From NCBI RefSeq assembly GCF_009725995.1, contig NZ_RCNS01000003.1, forward strand, positions 1,185,130 through 1,249,129: 64,000 bases of DNA. Direction: 5' to 3'. This document shows, in pieces, positions 8,009 through 18,328 of this stretch (its first letter is position 1; each line of letters starts with the position of its first letter). This DNA is from Zobellia laminariae. GTDB lineage: Bacteria; Bacteroidota; Bacteroidia; Flavobacteriales; Flavobacteriaceae. The notes beneath the pieces were generated by a model. The model did no database searches. It was not told the origin of the DNA and saw only the letters and a program-made list of their open reading frames with translations. Position numbers and translations under genes: made by a program.

Positions 8009-11000
8009 ATGCAAAAGCGCATCTCGATACCGTTATTCTTTATCGGTTTTTTCCTCATCAGTTTTGCTCAAGCTCAAGTAAAAATAGGTGATAACCCCCA
8101 AGTTATTGACCCAAGTTCTATTCTTGAACTCGAGAGTTCAGATAAGGTATTGGTCATTACAAGGGTAGATTCACTTCAAATGACTACCATAGTACCCAAC
8201 CGTGGTGCCTTGGTCTATAACACTACAGCAGATTGTGTCTATTATTATGATGGTACAGCGTGGATTAGTATGTGTGAAGGTATTGATGGCAGTGCTCTCA
8301 CGGCTTTACCTATCGAAAATGACGAAAGTACTATTGTAATTACCCCTACTGCGGATGGTAACAATATAGAAATAGCTCCTAATAGCATATCTAGTGATCA
8401 AATATTAAATGGAGGTATTAATGGTGTAGATATACAAGATGGATCTATTGGCAGAGGGAAATTAGCTCCTAATGCCGTAGATAAGGCAAGAATTGCTGAA
8501 AATGCAGTTGGTCCATATGCTATTGATAGAGATAGTCTTCCTTTAAGCTTCTTTAATAATGACATTGGTTTTATTACCGGTGCCAATATTGTAAGCGGCG
8601 ATGCCAATAATGCAATTGAAATTGGAAGTGATGGTGGTGCCCTTTTTGATGCTACAACAATAGAAACCAGTATTGCGGCCAATGCTGCTGCGATTGCTGC
8701 AGATAATGACAATAGCCCTACCAACGAAATACAAACTTTGGATCTTACCGGCAACCGACTTTCTTTAAGTGGTGCAACAGGTTTTGTTGATTTACCTACG
8801 GCCGATGGATCAGATACTAATATAAATGCGGGAAATAATGTAACTATTCAAGGAAATGGTACGACTGCCACTCCTTACGTCATAAATGCTAGCGAAGTTG
8901 ATGGAAGCATTACAAATGAATTAACGGATATTGATTTTGATCTAGCAACAAACATTCTTAGCCTTTCCAATGGCGCTACTGCTGCCGGAAGTAGTGTAAA
9001 TTTAAGCTCTTTAGCTGGTGGCGGAACTACAGCACAAATATCCTCTACTGCGAGTATTACAGTTGCAGGAGATGGTTCTGCGGCAACGCCTTATGAATTA
9101 ACCGCTGTTGGTGGAGGTGGTGGAAGCACTGAAGTAGCAGACGGAACAACAATAACGGGAATTGGTACCGCTGGAAATCCTTTTAAAATAGAACCTTCTA
9201 CCACAGCAGGTCAGTTTTTGAATACTGATGCAAGTGGCAATGTAGTTTGGGCCAATGTACCTGCAACAGGTACTACACCTATTTTAAGTGAAGTTCTAGC
9301 AACAGGAAATGGAGCTCTAAACCAACAAATTAAAGAATTGTTAGACCCTACCGCTGCCCAAGATGCAGCGACTAAAGCATATGTTGATGCAACTGTTGCG
9401 TCAGGAGGAACATTGACCGACGGAAGTATTTTAATTGGAGGTACTGGAGATATCGCTCAACAATTAGTTTTAAGTGGTGATGCTACTATGGATAATGCTG
9501 GAGTACTTACTATTGAGGATGAAGTAATAGAATCTGCTAATATATTAGATGGTACTATTGATTTGGCTGACCTAGGAGATATGGGAGCCACTGCAAATGG
9601 AGAAATTATACAATGGGATATTACTGCCAACGCTGGTGCAGGAGGTTGGACAGTTGCAGATATTTCTGGTGGACATAACGGTGTTGCTAAATCTATCTTT
9701 TTTGCAGATGCAGATGGAACACCTACTACAACTAATGATAATGACAACCCTAACGATGACTTTGGTTTCTTTTGGGATACCGACGCTAGACCTTTTGGAA
9801 CTACCAGTACCTACGGCGCTCTTTATGTGGGTAGACAAGGAGATAGTCCTAACCCAGGTAATTTTGCGAAAATGGTAATAAGTGAACGGATTGCAAATAA
9901 CCATCCACAAGCAGGTCTTGCATTTCCTCTTCAGATTCAAAATGAAAGTGGCCAGGATGGAGGCGCAACGGCTATTCTTTTCGCTGTTGACAGAGGAGGA
10001 TCCCATGGTAAAGGTTCTCTAGCATTTGAAAGAACAGGTGCATGGGGTGTTGGAGATTTTCATTTTTTACAAGAGCCTACTGGCAATGCAGATATCCCCA
10101 CACTTGCCGATAAAAGCTTTAGTATATTAAGTAACAAAGACATACAACTATACGGAAATGTAATCGCTCAAAATGGCCCAGGTGCTGTAGGTCAAGTATT
10201 GACGACTGATGCTTCTGGTCAAACTGTTTGGGGAACCGGTGGAGGTAGCGGAACAGATGAACAAAATATTGAAGGCTCTGTATTAACAGACCAACTATTA
10301 ACCATTGGTATTGAAAATGGTACAGGGCAAGATGTAGATTTAGCAAGTTTTGCTACTGAAGTGGAACTGGCAGCAGCAATTGCAGCATCAGCTGCATTAG
10401 ATGGGGATACTGATGATCAAAACGAAATTGAACTTCCTACAGGCGGAGCAAGTGGAAACGTTTTGTCTACAGACGGTGCTGGTGTGTATTCATGGATTGC
10501 AGCATCAGGAGGCCTTGCTGCTGTAACTACCTCTACTTCATTCACAGGTGATGGAACAACGGGTTCGGAACTTGATATTGTTGATGATGCAATTACCACA
10601 GATGAATTAGCCATTGATGCTGTTATCGAAGAAAATATTTTAGACGAAGCAGTTACTTCTGCAAAAATTGCAAACGCAACTATAGCTCTTGAAGACCTTA
10701 GCAATATGGGAGCAACAACAACAGGTCAAGTTTTAAAATGGGACCAGGTTGCTGCGCAATGGACTATTGGCACAGATGATGGCGGATCTACTGCCTATAC
10801 ACCAGGAGCAGGACTTGCATTATCTGCAACAAATGAATTTAGCGTAAATGATTTAGTAGGCGATGTAACAGGCCCAACTACGGCGACTGTAATTGCAGAC
10901 GACGCTATTACTAACGCTAAAATAGCAGACGATGCAGTAAATACTGATGAGATTGCAGCAGGTGCTGTTGTGTTTAACAGTATAGCAAACGATGCTGTTA

Positions 11001-11857
11001 ACACTTTGAAAATAGCAAACGATGCTGTAACTATTGATAAAATAAAGGAAAGTACAATTGACGGCCAAATATTAACAACTAGCGGTACTGATGTAGTTTG
11101 GGCAGATGCACAAAATTTTGCAGAATCTAACTTAACACAAACTGCAGATAGAATTTATGATTTAGATGGTAATAACTTATCATTTGATACTGGAGGTGGC
11201 AATATTGGTATAGGTGCTCTACCTGGCGCGCCCCAAGACCAACTCGACGTAAACGGGTCTATAAGATCAAGAGGTGGTTTCAACGCTACAGAAGGTAGTG
11301 CCGGTGCCCCTGGTTACGGATTCTATACAAATGGAGATACCGATACAGGTATGTTCAGGGCTTCTGAAAATAATTTAGGCTTTTCAACAGGAGGCATAGA
11401 AGTTCTTAGAATTGATAATACACAAAACGTAGGTATTGGCACCGATACTCCCGCAAGAAAATTACATGTTGCAGGAGATATCCTTGCGGATGGTGTTTTT
11501 AGATCTAATACTAATACCATTCAAATTCCCGACTACGTTTTCCAAAAATATTACTTAGGAAATTCTAAATTAAAAGAAAGTTATAACTTTAGTAATCTTA
11601 GCGAAGTAGAAGCGTTCATTAAAAAGAACCACCACTTACCAGGGGTAACGTCTGCTATTAAAGCTAAAGAAGAAGGTCATTGGAACTTAAGTAACTCAAA
11701 CTTGCAAAACCTTGAAAAAATAGAAGAACTTTTTCTTCACACTATTGAACAAGAAAAAGAAATCAATAGACTTAAAGCGGAAAAAGAAGCCATGGCAAAC
11801 GAGTTAAAAACCATGAAAAACGACATTGAAGAAATCAAAGCGCTTCTAAATAAATAA
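8009..11857 (+). CDS. Giant exported fibre-like protein, locus 1
   Basis: A 1282-aa protein with a signal peptide (cleavage near FAQAQ). An N-terminal module (QVKIGDN through ALVYNT to AWISMC, about residues 23-90) is shared with the giant at 13478. A long low-complexity beta-rich and coiled region follows, with phage-tail-fibre-like motifs: DAATKAYVD, LSGDATMDNAG, and repeated xAITNAKIADDAV units near residues 965-1015. Next come GIGALPG.. and VGIGTDTPARKLHV. The C-terminus (IPDYVFQKYYL.., KKNHHLPGV..) ends in a charged coiled coil of about 40 residues. This end is a recurrent Bacteroidota surface-protein C-terminus. No T9SS sorting domain is seen. Probably a trimeric or elongated surface fibre or adhesin; ligand unknown. 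It is followed after 30 bases by a T9SS cargo gene, probably in the same operon. Confidence 0.8.
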   Translation: MQKRISIPLFFIGFFLISFAQAQVKIGDNPQVIDPSSILELESSDKVLVITRVDSLQMTTIVPNRGALVYNTTADCVYYYDGTAWISMCEGIDGSALTALPIENDESTIVITPTADGNNIEIAPNSISSDQILNGGINGVDIQDGSIGRGKLAPNAVDKARIAENAVGPYAIDRDSLPLSFFNNDIGFITGANIVSGDANNAIEIGSDGGALFDATTIETSIAANAAAIAADNDNSPTNEIQTLDLTGNRLSLSGATGFVDLPTADGSDTNINAGNNVTIQGNGTTATPYVINASEVDGSITNELTDIDFDLATNILSLSNGATAAGSSVNLSSLAGGGTTAQISSTASITVAGDGSAATPYELTAVGGGGGSTEVADGTTITGIGTAGNPFKIEPSTTAGQFLNTDASGNVVWANVPATGTTPILSEVLATGNGALNQQIKELLDPTAAQDAATKAYVDATVASGGTLTDGSILIGGTGDIAQQLVLSGDATMDNAGVLTIEDEVIESANILDGTIDLADLGDMGATANGEIIQWDITANAGAGGWTVADISGGHNGVAKSIFFADADGTPTTTNDNDNPNDDFGFFWDTDARPFGTTSTYGALYVGRQGDSPNPGNFAKMVISERIANNHPQAGLAFPLQIQNESGQDGGATAILFAVDRGGSHGKGSLAFERTGAWGVGDFHFLQEPTGNADIPTLADKSFSILSNKDIQLYGNVIAQNGPGAVGQVLTTDASGQTVWGTGGGSGTDEQNIEGSVLTDQLLTIGIENGTGQDVDLASFATEVELAAAIAASAALDGDTDDQNEIELPTGGASGNVLSTDGAGVYSWIAASGGLAAVTTSTSFTGDGTTGSELDIVDDAITTDELAIDAVIEENILDEAVTSAKIANATIALEDLSNMGATTTGQVLKWDQVAAQWTIGTDDGGSTAYTPGAGLALSATNEFSVNDLVGDVTGPTTATVIADDAITNAKIADDAVNTDEIAAGAVVFNSIANDAVNTLKIANDAVTIDKIKESTIDGQILTTSGTDVVWADAQNFAESNLTQTADRIYDLDGNNLSFDTGGGNIGIGALPGAPQDQLDVNGSIRSRGGFNATEGSAGAPGYGFYTNGDTDTGMFRASENNLGFSTGGIEVLRIDNTQNVGIGTDTPARKLHVAGDILADGVFRSNTNTIQIPDYVFQKYYLGNSKLKESYNFSNLSEVEAFIKKNHHLPGVTSAIKAKEEGHWNLSNSNLQNLEKIEELFLHTIEQEKEINRLKAEKEAMANELKTMKNDIEEIKALLNK

Positions 11858-11887
11858 AAAGACCAACAGATTCAATCTGCATTGAAC

Positions 11888-13039
11888 ATGAAAAAACATC
11901 TATACATAGCGGCTCTAATTTTGGCATCGGGCGTACAGGCACAAGAAGCATTGTACAATACCGGTAACCTCCGTATTCATGAAGGTGGTGTCATGGGCTT
12001 TCATACCGATCTAATTAATGATGGTAGTTTTGATGAAAATCTGGGCTTAGTCGGTTTCTACGGAGATAACCTTCGCAGCATTAGTGGTAGCTTTCCCGCT
12101 ACGCTATATGATGTAGAGTTTGTAACAGGTTCAGGAACAGTTCTACAGAACGCTTTAAACGTATTGAACAATGCTAACTTCGTTACCGGAGATGTCATTA
12201 CCGATCGGGCACAACCTGCTTTATCACTTAACTTCTTGGCAAATGCTTTTCCCAATGGACAAAGTAATATTAGTAAGGTAAACGGGTACGCGAGTGTAAA
12301 CGATCAGCAGAATTTTATTTTCCCCGTGGGAGATGATGCGCAATTACGTCCGTTAATATTAAACTCAGAAGGCATTAATACTTTAGCCAGATGTGCCTAT
12401 TTTATAGAAGACGCTAATAACCCTACTACCCTACCGGGTTCATATAATACAAATAATAAAGATACCCAGATCGGTGATATCAGTACCATAGAATTTTGGC
12501 ACTTAGAAGGTTCCGTACCTTCTTCCATACAACTCTCTTGGAACGAACGTAGTAACATTGGCCTTTTAACCAGTGATGTTAACGAGGTTGCCATTGTAGG
12601 TTACAGTAAAGCTACCAATCGTTGGGAAAGCCTTAATGGTTCAGCACCTGCAGGAGATTTAAACGAAGGCGTTGTAGCTTCCGGTTCTTTTATTCCGGAT
12701 GACTATGAAGTACTTACGTTTGCCGCCATGGGTGAACCTAGAGATTTTTTAAAACTAGAAAACTATTTTGTTTCTCCTAACGGAGATGGCATTAATGATT
12801 TTCTTGAGATTCCAGAATTGGCGTTATCACCTAACAACTTTGTACAAATTTATAACCGTGAGGGACTCAAGGTTTTTGAAAAACAAAACTACACGGATGA
12901 GTTCAACGGACTTTCCACACAAAATAATTTTGTCATAACAAGAGATCAAGGCCTTCCTTCTGGGGTGTATTTCTATATTGTTACACTAGACGATTTGGAC
13001 CTTGAATTCCAAGGATTTTTATATTTGGCGAACGATTAA
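11888..13039 (+). CDS. T9SS type B sorting-domain protein (gliding-motility-associated C-terminus), locus 1
   Basis: A 383-aa protein with a signal peptide (ASGVQAQ). The body is a novel domain (about residues 20-285). The final 90 residues form the CHU_C / type-B T9SS sorting domain: YFVSPNGDGINDFLEI, then VQIYNREGLKVFE, GLPSGVYFYIV and the terminal FQGFLYL. Such proteins cross the outer membrane through the T9SS. The ATG at 11888 is preferred over a TTG at 11882. It is paralogous along its length to the gene at 22137 (shared LINDGSFD, FIFPVG and IPDDYEV-like segments), and both close a fibre locus. A strong terminator follows directly. A surface partner or anchor for the fibre protein is the likely role (inference). 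Confidence 0.88.
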   Translation: MKKHLYIAALILASGVQAQEALYNTGNLRIHEGGVMGFHTDLINDGSFDENLGLVGFYGDNLRSISGSFPATLYDVEFVTGSGTVLQNALNVLNNANFVTGDVITDRAQPALSLNFLANAFPNGQSNISKVNGYASVNDQQNFIFPVGDDAQLRPLILNSEGINTLARCAYFIEDANNPTTLPGSYNTNNKDTQIGDISTIEFWHLEGSVPSSIQLSWNERSNIGLLTSDVNEVAIVGYSKATNRWESLNGSAPAGDLNEGVVASGSFIPDDYEVLTFAAMGEPRDFLKLENYFVSPNGDGINDFLEIPELALSPNNFVQIYNREGLKVFEKQNYTDEFNGLSTQNNFVITRDQGLPSGVYFYIVTLDDLDLEFQGFLYLAND

Positions 13040-13041
13040 TT

Positions 13042-13071
13042 AAAAAAGAGACCACTTAGGTCTCTTTTTTT
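13042..13071 (+). terminator. Terminator of fibre locus 1
   Basis: AAAAAAGAGACC and GGTCTCTTTTTT form a 12-bp hairpin with a 5-base loop and a T-run, starting 3 bases after the stop codon. Confidence 0.85.
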
Positions 13072-13477
13072 ACCGTTCATCGATCTTTTATACTTCATTT
13101 TACTTTTACAGAATTTACCTACAACTATTTTCCCTTGTAACACTACAACTTCCCTTCACTTCACAACAAATAGTGTGCATTTCATCGATCTGACTCTAAC
13201 TTTACTTAAAAAAAGTTAAAGAGGCTCTGATTTATAATGACACGTCAGGGATTTACATTTTAAGTTTAAAACATATTTCTAAGCTTAAGCCGTAATTTAA
13301 TTGGATTCTAAAATTGAACATCAGACTACTTGCCCCCACAAGGAAACCTTTCACACGAATCTAAAATTTTCTTTAAAGCTATTTGAGCTTATTTTTTGAA
13401 TGTCATTTTCAAAGAATAATTATAACCGACCTACCATTTGTTCTCAAAAATAAATGGTTATAAAATTGAAAATTAAT
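13072..13477. other. Intergenic region upstream of fibre locus 2 (about 400 bases)
   Basis: AT-rich leader and promoter region. No exact TAnnTTTG was found at a good distance from the start; a TACCATTTG at 13433-13441 is one base too long. Two copies of the half-site TTCATCGAT occur (near 13077 and 13169), related to the palindrome at 43725. No ORF or RNA gene is recognised. Confidence 0.5.
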
Positions 13478-16400
13478 ATGAAAAACGTTCCCCTCGTTGT
13501 TCTCTTATTTTTAACGCAACTCGCGTTTTCACAAGTAAAAATAGGAGATAACATAAATCAGATTGATGCGGCCTCGTTAATGGAACTAGAAAGTTCCACT
13601 AAAGTATTTGTGGTTACGCGGGTTACCAATGCCCAAATGAACAGTATTACTCCATTAAATGGGGCACTGGTCTTTAACACCGATCAAAATTGCCTGTTTC
13701 AATATAAAGGTAATATTTGGTCTAGTCTATGTGTAAACATTGCTGCCGGGGAAACCATTACCGCCTTATTGGATAATAATAATGGTACGGTAACTTATAC
13801 TAATGAAGCGGGTATTTCTGCTATAATTTCAAAAGCAAACTTAGTAGACAATCAAGATGGTAGCTATACTTTTAGTAATGGTACTAACGCAATAAACTTT
13901 GTTGGCACGGACAATCAAAATTTAGAAAATGCCAATTTAGATGCTACTACCTCTATTTTAAATATTGATATCGAGAACGGAAATAGTACCACTGCAGACC
14001 TTTCAGCTTTGGAAGAATCTTCAGATATCACTGCAGTTCAAGACGATGTTGATGCAAATGAAGCGGATGCAGATGCCGCACTACTTGCTGAAATTAACAG
14101 AGCTACAGCTGCCGAAACAAATTTACAAGCTGATGTTGACACAAACGAAGCTGACGCCGATGCTGCAATTTTAGCCGAAACAACTAGAGCTACTACCGCT
14201 GAAACTACTATCCAGAATGATGTTAATCAAAACGAAACAGATGCTGACGCAGCCATCGCTTTAAAAGAAGATGCCGCAAACAAATCGACTGATGTAACTC
14301 TTGCCGATGCTACCGATACCAAGTTCCCAACAGAACTTGCAGTTAAGACCTATGTGGACGGGCAAATTGCCGCTACCGCAGATGACGATATTACAGCTGC
14401 GACTATAGATGCTGCCAGTGTTTTGAAAATTGATGAAGGTGCTACCTCCGTTACCGTAGACCTTTCTGATTTGGAAGAGTCTGCGGACATTACCGCCGAA
14501 ACAAATAGAGCAACTGCTGCCGAAACAGCTATCCAGGATGATGTTGACCAAAACGAAGCTGACGCTGATGCCGCAATTTTAGCAGAAACCAACAGAGCAA
14601 CTGCCGCTGAAACTACCATCCAAAATGATGTAAACCAAAATGAGGCAGATGCCGATGCTGCCATCGCATTAAAAGAAGATGCCGCAAACAAATCGACTGA
14701 CATTACCCTTGCCGATGCTACCGATACCAAGTTCCCAACGGAACTTGCAGTTAAGACCTATGTGGACGGACAAATTGCTGCTACCGCAGATGACGATATT
14801 ACTGCAGCCACTATAGATGCTGCAAGTCTTTTGAAAATTGACGAAGGTACTACTTCCGTTACCGTTGACCTTTCCGATTTGGAAGAATCTGCGGACATTA
14901 CTGCCGTTCAAAACGATGTTGACCAAAACGAGTCTGACGCGGACACCGCCATTACTGCAGTTCAAGACGATGTAGACCAAAACGAAGCCGATGCTGATGC
15001 AGCAATACTTACAGAAACCAACAGGGCAACAGCAGCTGAAACCGCTATCCAGAATGACGTTGACCAAAACGAAGCTGACGCCGATGCTGCAATTTTAGCG
15101 GAAACAACCAGAGCTACTGCCGCTGAAACTGCTATCCAGAATGATGTAAATCAAAATGAAGCAGATGCTGACGCAGCCATCACTTTAAAAGAAGATGCCG
15201 CAAACAAATCGACTGACATTACCCTTGCAGACCCAACCGATACCAAGTTCCCAACGGAACTTGCGGTTAAAACCTATGTGGACGGACAAATTGCCGCAGC
15301 TGCAGATGACGATATTACTGCAGCGACTATAGATGCTGCAAGTGTTTTGAAAATTGATGAAGGTGCTACCTCCGTTACCGTTGACCTTTCCGATTTGGAG
15401 GAATCTGCAGATATTATTGCCGTTCAAAATGATGTTGATGCAAATGAAGCCGATGCAGATGCTGCAATACTCGCAGAAACAAACAGAGCAACTGCTGCCG
15501 AAACTGCTATCCAGAATGATGTTGACCAGAACGAAGCAGACGCCGATGCTGCAATTTTAGCCGAAACAACTAGAGCTACTGCCGCTGAAACTACTATCCA
15601 GAATGATGTAAACCAAAATGAAGCAGACGCCGATGCTGCCATCGCATTAAAAGAAGATGCCGCAAACAAATCGACTGACGTTACCCTTGCCGATGCTACC
15701 GATACCAAGTTCCCAACGGAACTTGCAGTTAAGACCTATGTGGACGGACAAATTGCCGCTACCGCAGATGACGATATTACAGCTGCGACTATAGATGCTG
15801 CCAGTGTTTTAAAAATTGACGAAGGTGCTACTTCCGTTACCGTTGACCTTTCCGATTTGGAAGAGTCCGCAGATATCACTGCCGTTCAAGACGATGTTGA
15901 TGCAAATGAAGCCGACGCTGATGCAGCAATACTCGCAGAAACAAACAGAGCAACTGCTGCCGAAACTGCTATCCAGAATGATGTTGACACAAACGAAGCA
16001 GACGCCGATGCTGCAATTTTAGCGGAAACAACTAGAGCTACTGCCGCTGAAACTGCTATCCAGAATGATGTAAATCAAAATGAGGCGGATGCAGATGCAG
16101 CCATCGCTTTAAAAGAAGATACCGCAAACAAATCGACTGACATTACCCTTTCCGATGCTACCGATACCAAGTTCCCAACGGAACTTGCGGTTAAGACCTA
16201 TGTGGACGGACAAATTGCCGCAACTGCAGATGACGATATTACTGCAGCGACTATAGATGCTGCCAGTGTTTTGAAAATTGATGAAGGTGCTACCTCCGTT
16301 ACCGTTGACCTTTCCGCTTTGGAGGAATCTGCAGATATTATTGCCGTTCAAAACGATGTTGACCAAAACGAGGCAGACGCGGACACCGCTATTACTGCAG

Positions 16401-18328
16401 TTCAAGATGATGTTGACCAAAACGAAGCCGATGCCGATGCTGCAATTTTAACCGAAACAACTAGAGCAACAGCTGCCGAAACTGCCATTCAGAATGATGT
16501 AAACCAAAATGAAGCAGATGCCGATGCTGCCATCGCATTAAAAGAAGATGCCGCAAACAAATCGACAGACGTTACCCTTGCCGACCCAACCGATACCAAG
16601 TTCCCAACGGAACTTGCCGTTAAGACCTATGTGGACGCACAAATTGCCGCCACTGCAGATGACGATATTACTGCAGTGACTATAGATGCCGCCAGTGTTT
16701 TGAAAATTGACGAAGGTGCCACTTCCGTTACCGTTGACCTTTCCGATTTGGAAGAATCTGCAGATATTACTGCAGTTCAAAATGATGTAGACCAAAACGA
16801 AGCCGATGCCGATGCTACAATTTTAACCGAAACAACTAGAGCAACAGCTGCCGAAACTGCCATTCAGAATGATGTAAACCAAAATGAGGAAGATGCAGAC
16901 GCAGCCATCGCTCTTAAAGAAGATGCCGCAAACAAATCGACAGATGTTACTCTTGCCGACCCAACCGATACCAAGTTCCCAACGGAACTTGCCGTTAAGA
17001 CTTATGTGGACGCACAAATTGCCGCCACTGCAGATGATGATATTACTGCAGCGACTATAGATGCTGCAAGTGTTTTGAAAATTGACGAAGGTGCTACCTC
17101 CGTTACGGTTGACCTTTCCGATTTGGAAGAATCTGCGGACATTACTGCCGTTCAAAACGATGTTGACCAGAACGAAGCCGATGCAGATGCCGCAATTCTT
17201 GCCGTACAAAACGATATTGACCAAAATGAATCTGATGCTGATGCAGCAATACTAGCCGTGCAAAACGATGTGGACCAAAATGAAACAGACGCTGATGCAG
17301 CAATACTAGCTGAAACCAACAGAGCAACTGCCGCTGAAACTGCTATCCAGAATGATGTAAATCAAAACGAAGCAGATTCTGACGCAGCCATCGCTTTAAA
17401 AGAAGATGCCGCAAACAAATCGACTGACATTACCCTTGCCGATGCCACCAATACCAAGTTCCCAACAGAACTTGCAGTAAAAACTTATGTGGACGGACAA
17501 ATAACACTCAATGCAGATGACGATATTACTGCAGCTTCAATCAATGCCTCAAGCGTTTTAAAAATTGACGAAGGTGCTACTTCCGTTACCGTTGACCTTT
17601 CAGCTTTAGAAGAATCTGCCGATATCATTGCCGTTCAAGATGATGTTGACCAGAACGAAGCCGATGCCGACGCTGCCATCGCTTTAAAAGAAGATGCAGT
17701 AAACAAATCGACCGATGTTACCCTTGCAGATGTTACGGACACAAAGTTCCCAACTGAACTTGCCGTTAAGACTTATGTAGACGGACAAATTACAGCTACT
17801 GCCGATGATGATATTACAGGGGTTACCATAAATACTTCAAGCATATTAACAATTAGTGAAGGTGGAACTTCAGTAACAGCTAATCTTTCAGCTTTGGAAG
17901 AATCAGCTGATATTACCGCAGTTCAGAATGATGTAAATCAAAATGAAGCCGATGCCGATGCAGATATTTTAGCGGAACAACTAAGAGCTACTGCAGCAGA
18001 AACAACGCTTCAAAACAATATCAACTTAAAAGAAGATGCCAATAATAAATCTACGGACGTAAATCTTGCTGACGCCTCTAATACGAAGTTCCCAACAGAA
18101 CTTGCTGTAAAAACGTATGTTGACAGTCAAGTTGGAAGTGTAAATAGCCTCACAAACGGCAATATTTTTGTTGGAGACAATAGTAATATTGCACAAGGAG
18201 TTGCGATGAGCGGAGACGCCACCCTATCCAACACCGGTGCTTTAACTATTGAAACCGATGCAGTTACCGCCGCCAAAATAAATAGTGATGTTGCAGGCAA
18301 TGGTTTATCACAAAATACTACAACTTGA
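13478..18328 (+). CDS. Giant repeat fibre-like surface protein, locus 2 (N-terminal 1616 aa, ends at in-frame TGA)
   Basis: Signal peptide (LTQLAFSQ), then an N-terminal module (KIGDNINQID.., LVFNTDQNCLFQY) homologous to that of the 8009 protein. From about residue 185 the protein is almost entirely repeats. Coiled-coil segments (NDVDQNEADADAAI, AETTRATAAETAIQ) alternate with LKEDAANKSTD, KFPTELAVKTYVD (ten copies), a DDDITAATIDAASVLKIDEG strand block and VTVDLSDLEESAD. The frame stops at TGA 18326-18328, yet the same frame stays open to 19912 with matching fibre-type sequence. The stop is therefore probably a nonsense mutation or sequence error in a gene of about 2144 codons. The ATG at 13478 directly precedes the signal peptide; an ATG at 13454 would add 8 residues. 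Likely a long surface filament or adhesin. Confidence 0.75.
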   Translation: MKNVPLVVLLFLTQLAFSQVKIGDNINQIDAASLMELESSTKVFVVTRVTNAQMNSITPLNGALVFNTDQNCLFQYKGNIWSSLCVNIAAGETITALLDNNNGTVTYTNEAGISAIISKANLVDNQDGSYTFSNGTNAINFVGTDNQNLENANLDATTSILNIDIENGNSTTADLSALEESSDITAVQDDVDANEADADAALLAEINRATAAETNLQADVDTNEADADAAILAETTRATTAETTIQNDVNQNETDADAAIALKEDAANKSTDVTLADATDTKFPTELAVKTYVDGQIAATADDDITAATIDAASVLKIDEGATSVTVDLSDLEESADITAETNRATAAETAIQDDVDQNEADADAAILAETNRATAAETTIQNDVNQNEADADAAIALKEDAANKSTDITLADATDTKFPTELAVKTYVDGQIAATADDDITAATIDAASLLKIDEGTTSVTVDLSDLEESADITAVQNDVDQNESDADTAITAVQDDVDQNEADADAAILTETNRATAAETAIQNDVDQNEADADAAILAETTRATAAETAIQNDVNQNEADADAAITLKEDAANKSTDITLADPTDTKFPTELAVKTYVDGQIAAAADDDITAATIDAASVLKIDEGATSVTVDLSDLEESADIIAVQNDVDANEADADAAILAETNRATAAETAIQNDVDQNEADADAAILAETTRATAAETTIQNDVNQNEADADAAIALKEDAANKSTDVTLADATDTKFPTELAVKTYVDGQIAATADDDITAATIDAASVLKIDEGATSVTVDLSDLEESADITAVQDDVDANEADADAAILAETNRATAAETAIQNDVDTNEADADAAILAETTRATAAETAIQNDVNQNEADADAAIALKEDTANKSTDITLSDATDTKFPTELAVKTYVDGQIAATADDDITAATIDAASVLKIDEGATSVTVDLSALEESADIIAVQNDVDQNEADADTAITAVQDDVDQNEADADAAILTETTRATAAETAIQNDVNQNEADADAAIALKEDAANKSTDVTLADPTDTKFPTELAVKTYVDAQIAATADDDITAVTIDAASVLKIDEGATSVTVDLSDLEESADITAVQNDVDQNEADADATILTETTRATAAETAIQNDVNQNEEDADAAIALKEDAANKSTDVTLADPTDTKFPTELAVKTYVDAQIAATADDDITAATIDAASVLKIDEGATSVTVDLSDLEESADITAVQNDVDQNEADADAAILAVQNDIDQNESDADAAILAVQNDVDQNETDADAAILAETNRATAAETAIQNDVNQNEADSDAAIALKEDAANKSTDITLADATNTKFPTELAVKTYVDGQITLNADDDITAASINASSVLKIDEGATSVTVDLSALEESADIIAVQDDVDQNEADADAAIALKEDAVNKSTDVTLADVTDTKFPTELAVKTYVDGQITATADDDITGVTINTSSILTISEGGTSVTANLSALEESADITAVQNDVNQNEADADADILAEQLRATAAETTLQNNINLKEDANNKSTDVNLADASNTKFPTELAVKTYVDSQVGSVNSLTNGNIFVGDNSNIAQGVAMSGDATLSNTGALTIETDAVTAAKINSDVAGNGLSQNTTT
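14028..18130 (+). repeat. In-frame tandem repeat array inside the giant fibre gene
   Basis: Ten copies of the codons for KFPTELAVKTYVD begin at 14321, 14729, 15245, 15707, 16169, 16598, 16973, 17456, 17744 and 18086. The spacings are 408, 516, 462, 462, 429, 375, 483, 288 and 342 bases. All are multiples of three, but they vary because the number of coiled-coil subunits between them differs. Neighbouring copies are nearly identical in DNA, and the last two or three are more diverged. This is a substrate for recombination and for assembly error. Confidence 0.92.

Noticed and set aside
14261..17327. Many long antisense ORFs across the repeat array
   Set aside because: They repeat with the same period as the sense codons and arise from the biased composition of the repeats. 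They lack starts, ribosome-binding sites and protein-like features.
14028..18130. CRISPR-like array
   Set aside because: Repeats are long, vary in length by multiples of three, are coding throughout and have no unique spacers or cas genes nearby.
18326..18328. TGA decoded as selenocysteine
   Set aside because: No selenocysteine machinery or downstream SECIS-type hairpin was seen, and the context is a structural repeat protein with no redox site.
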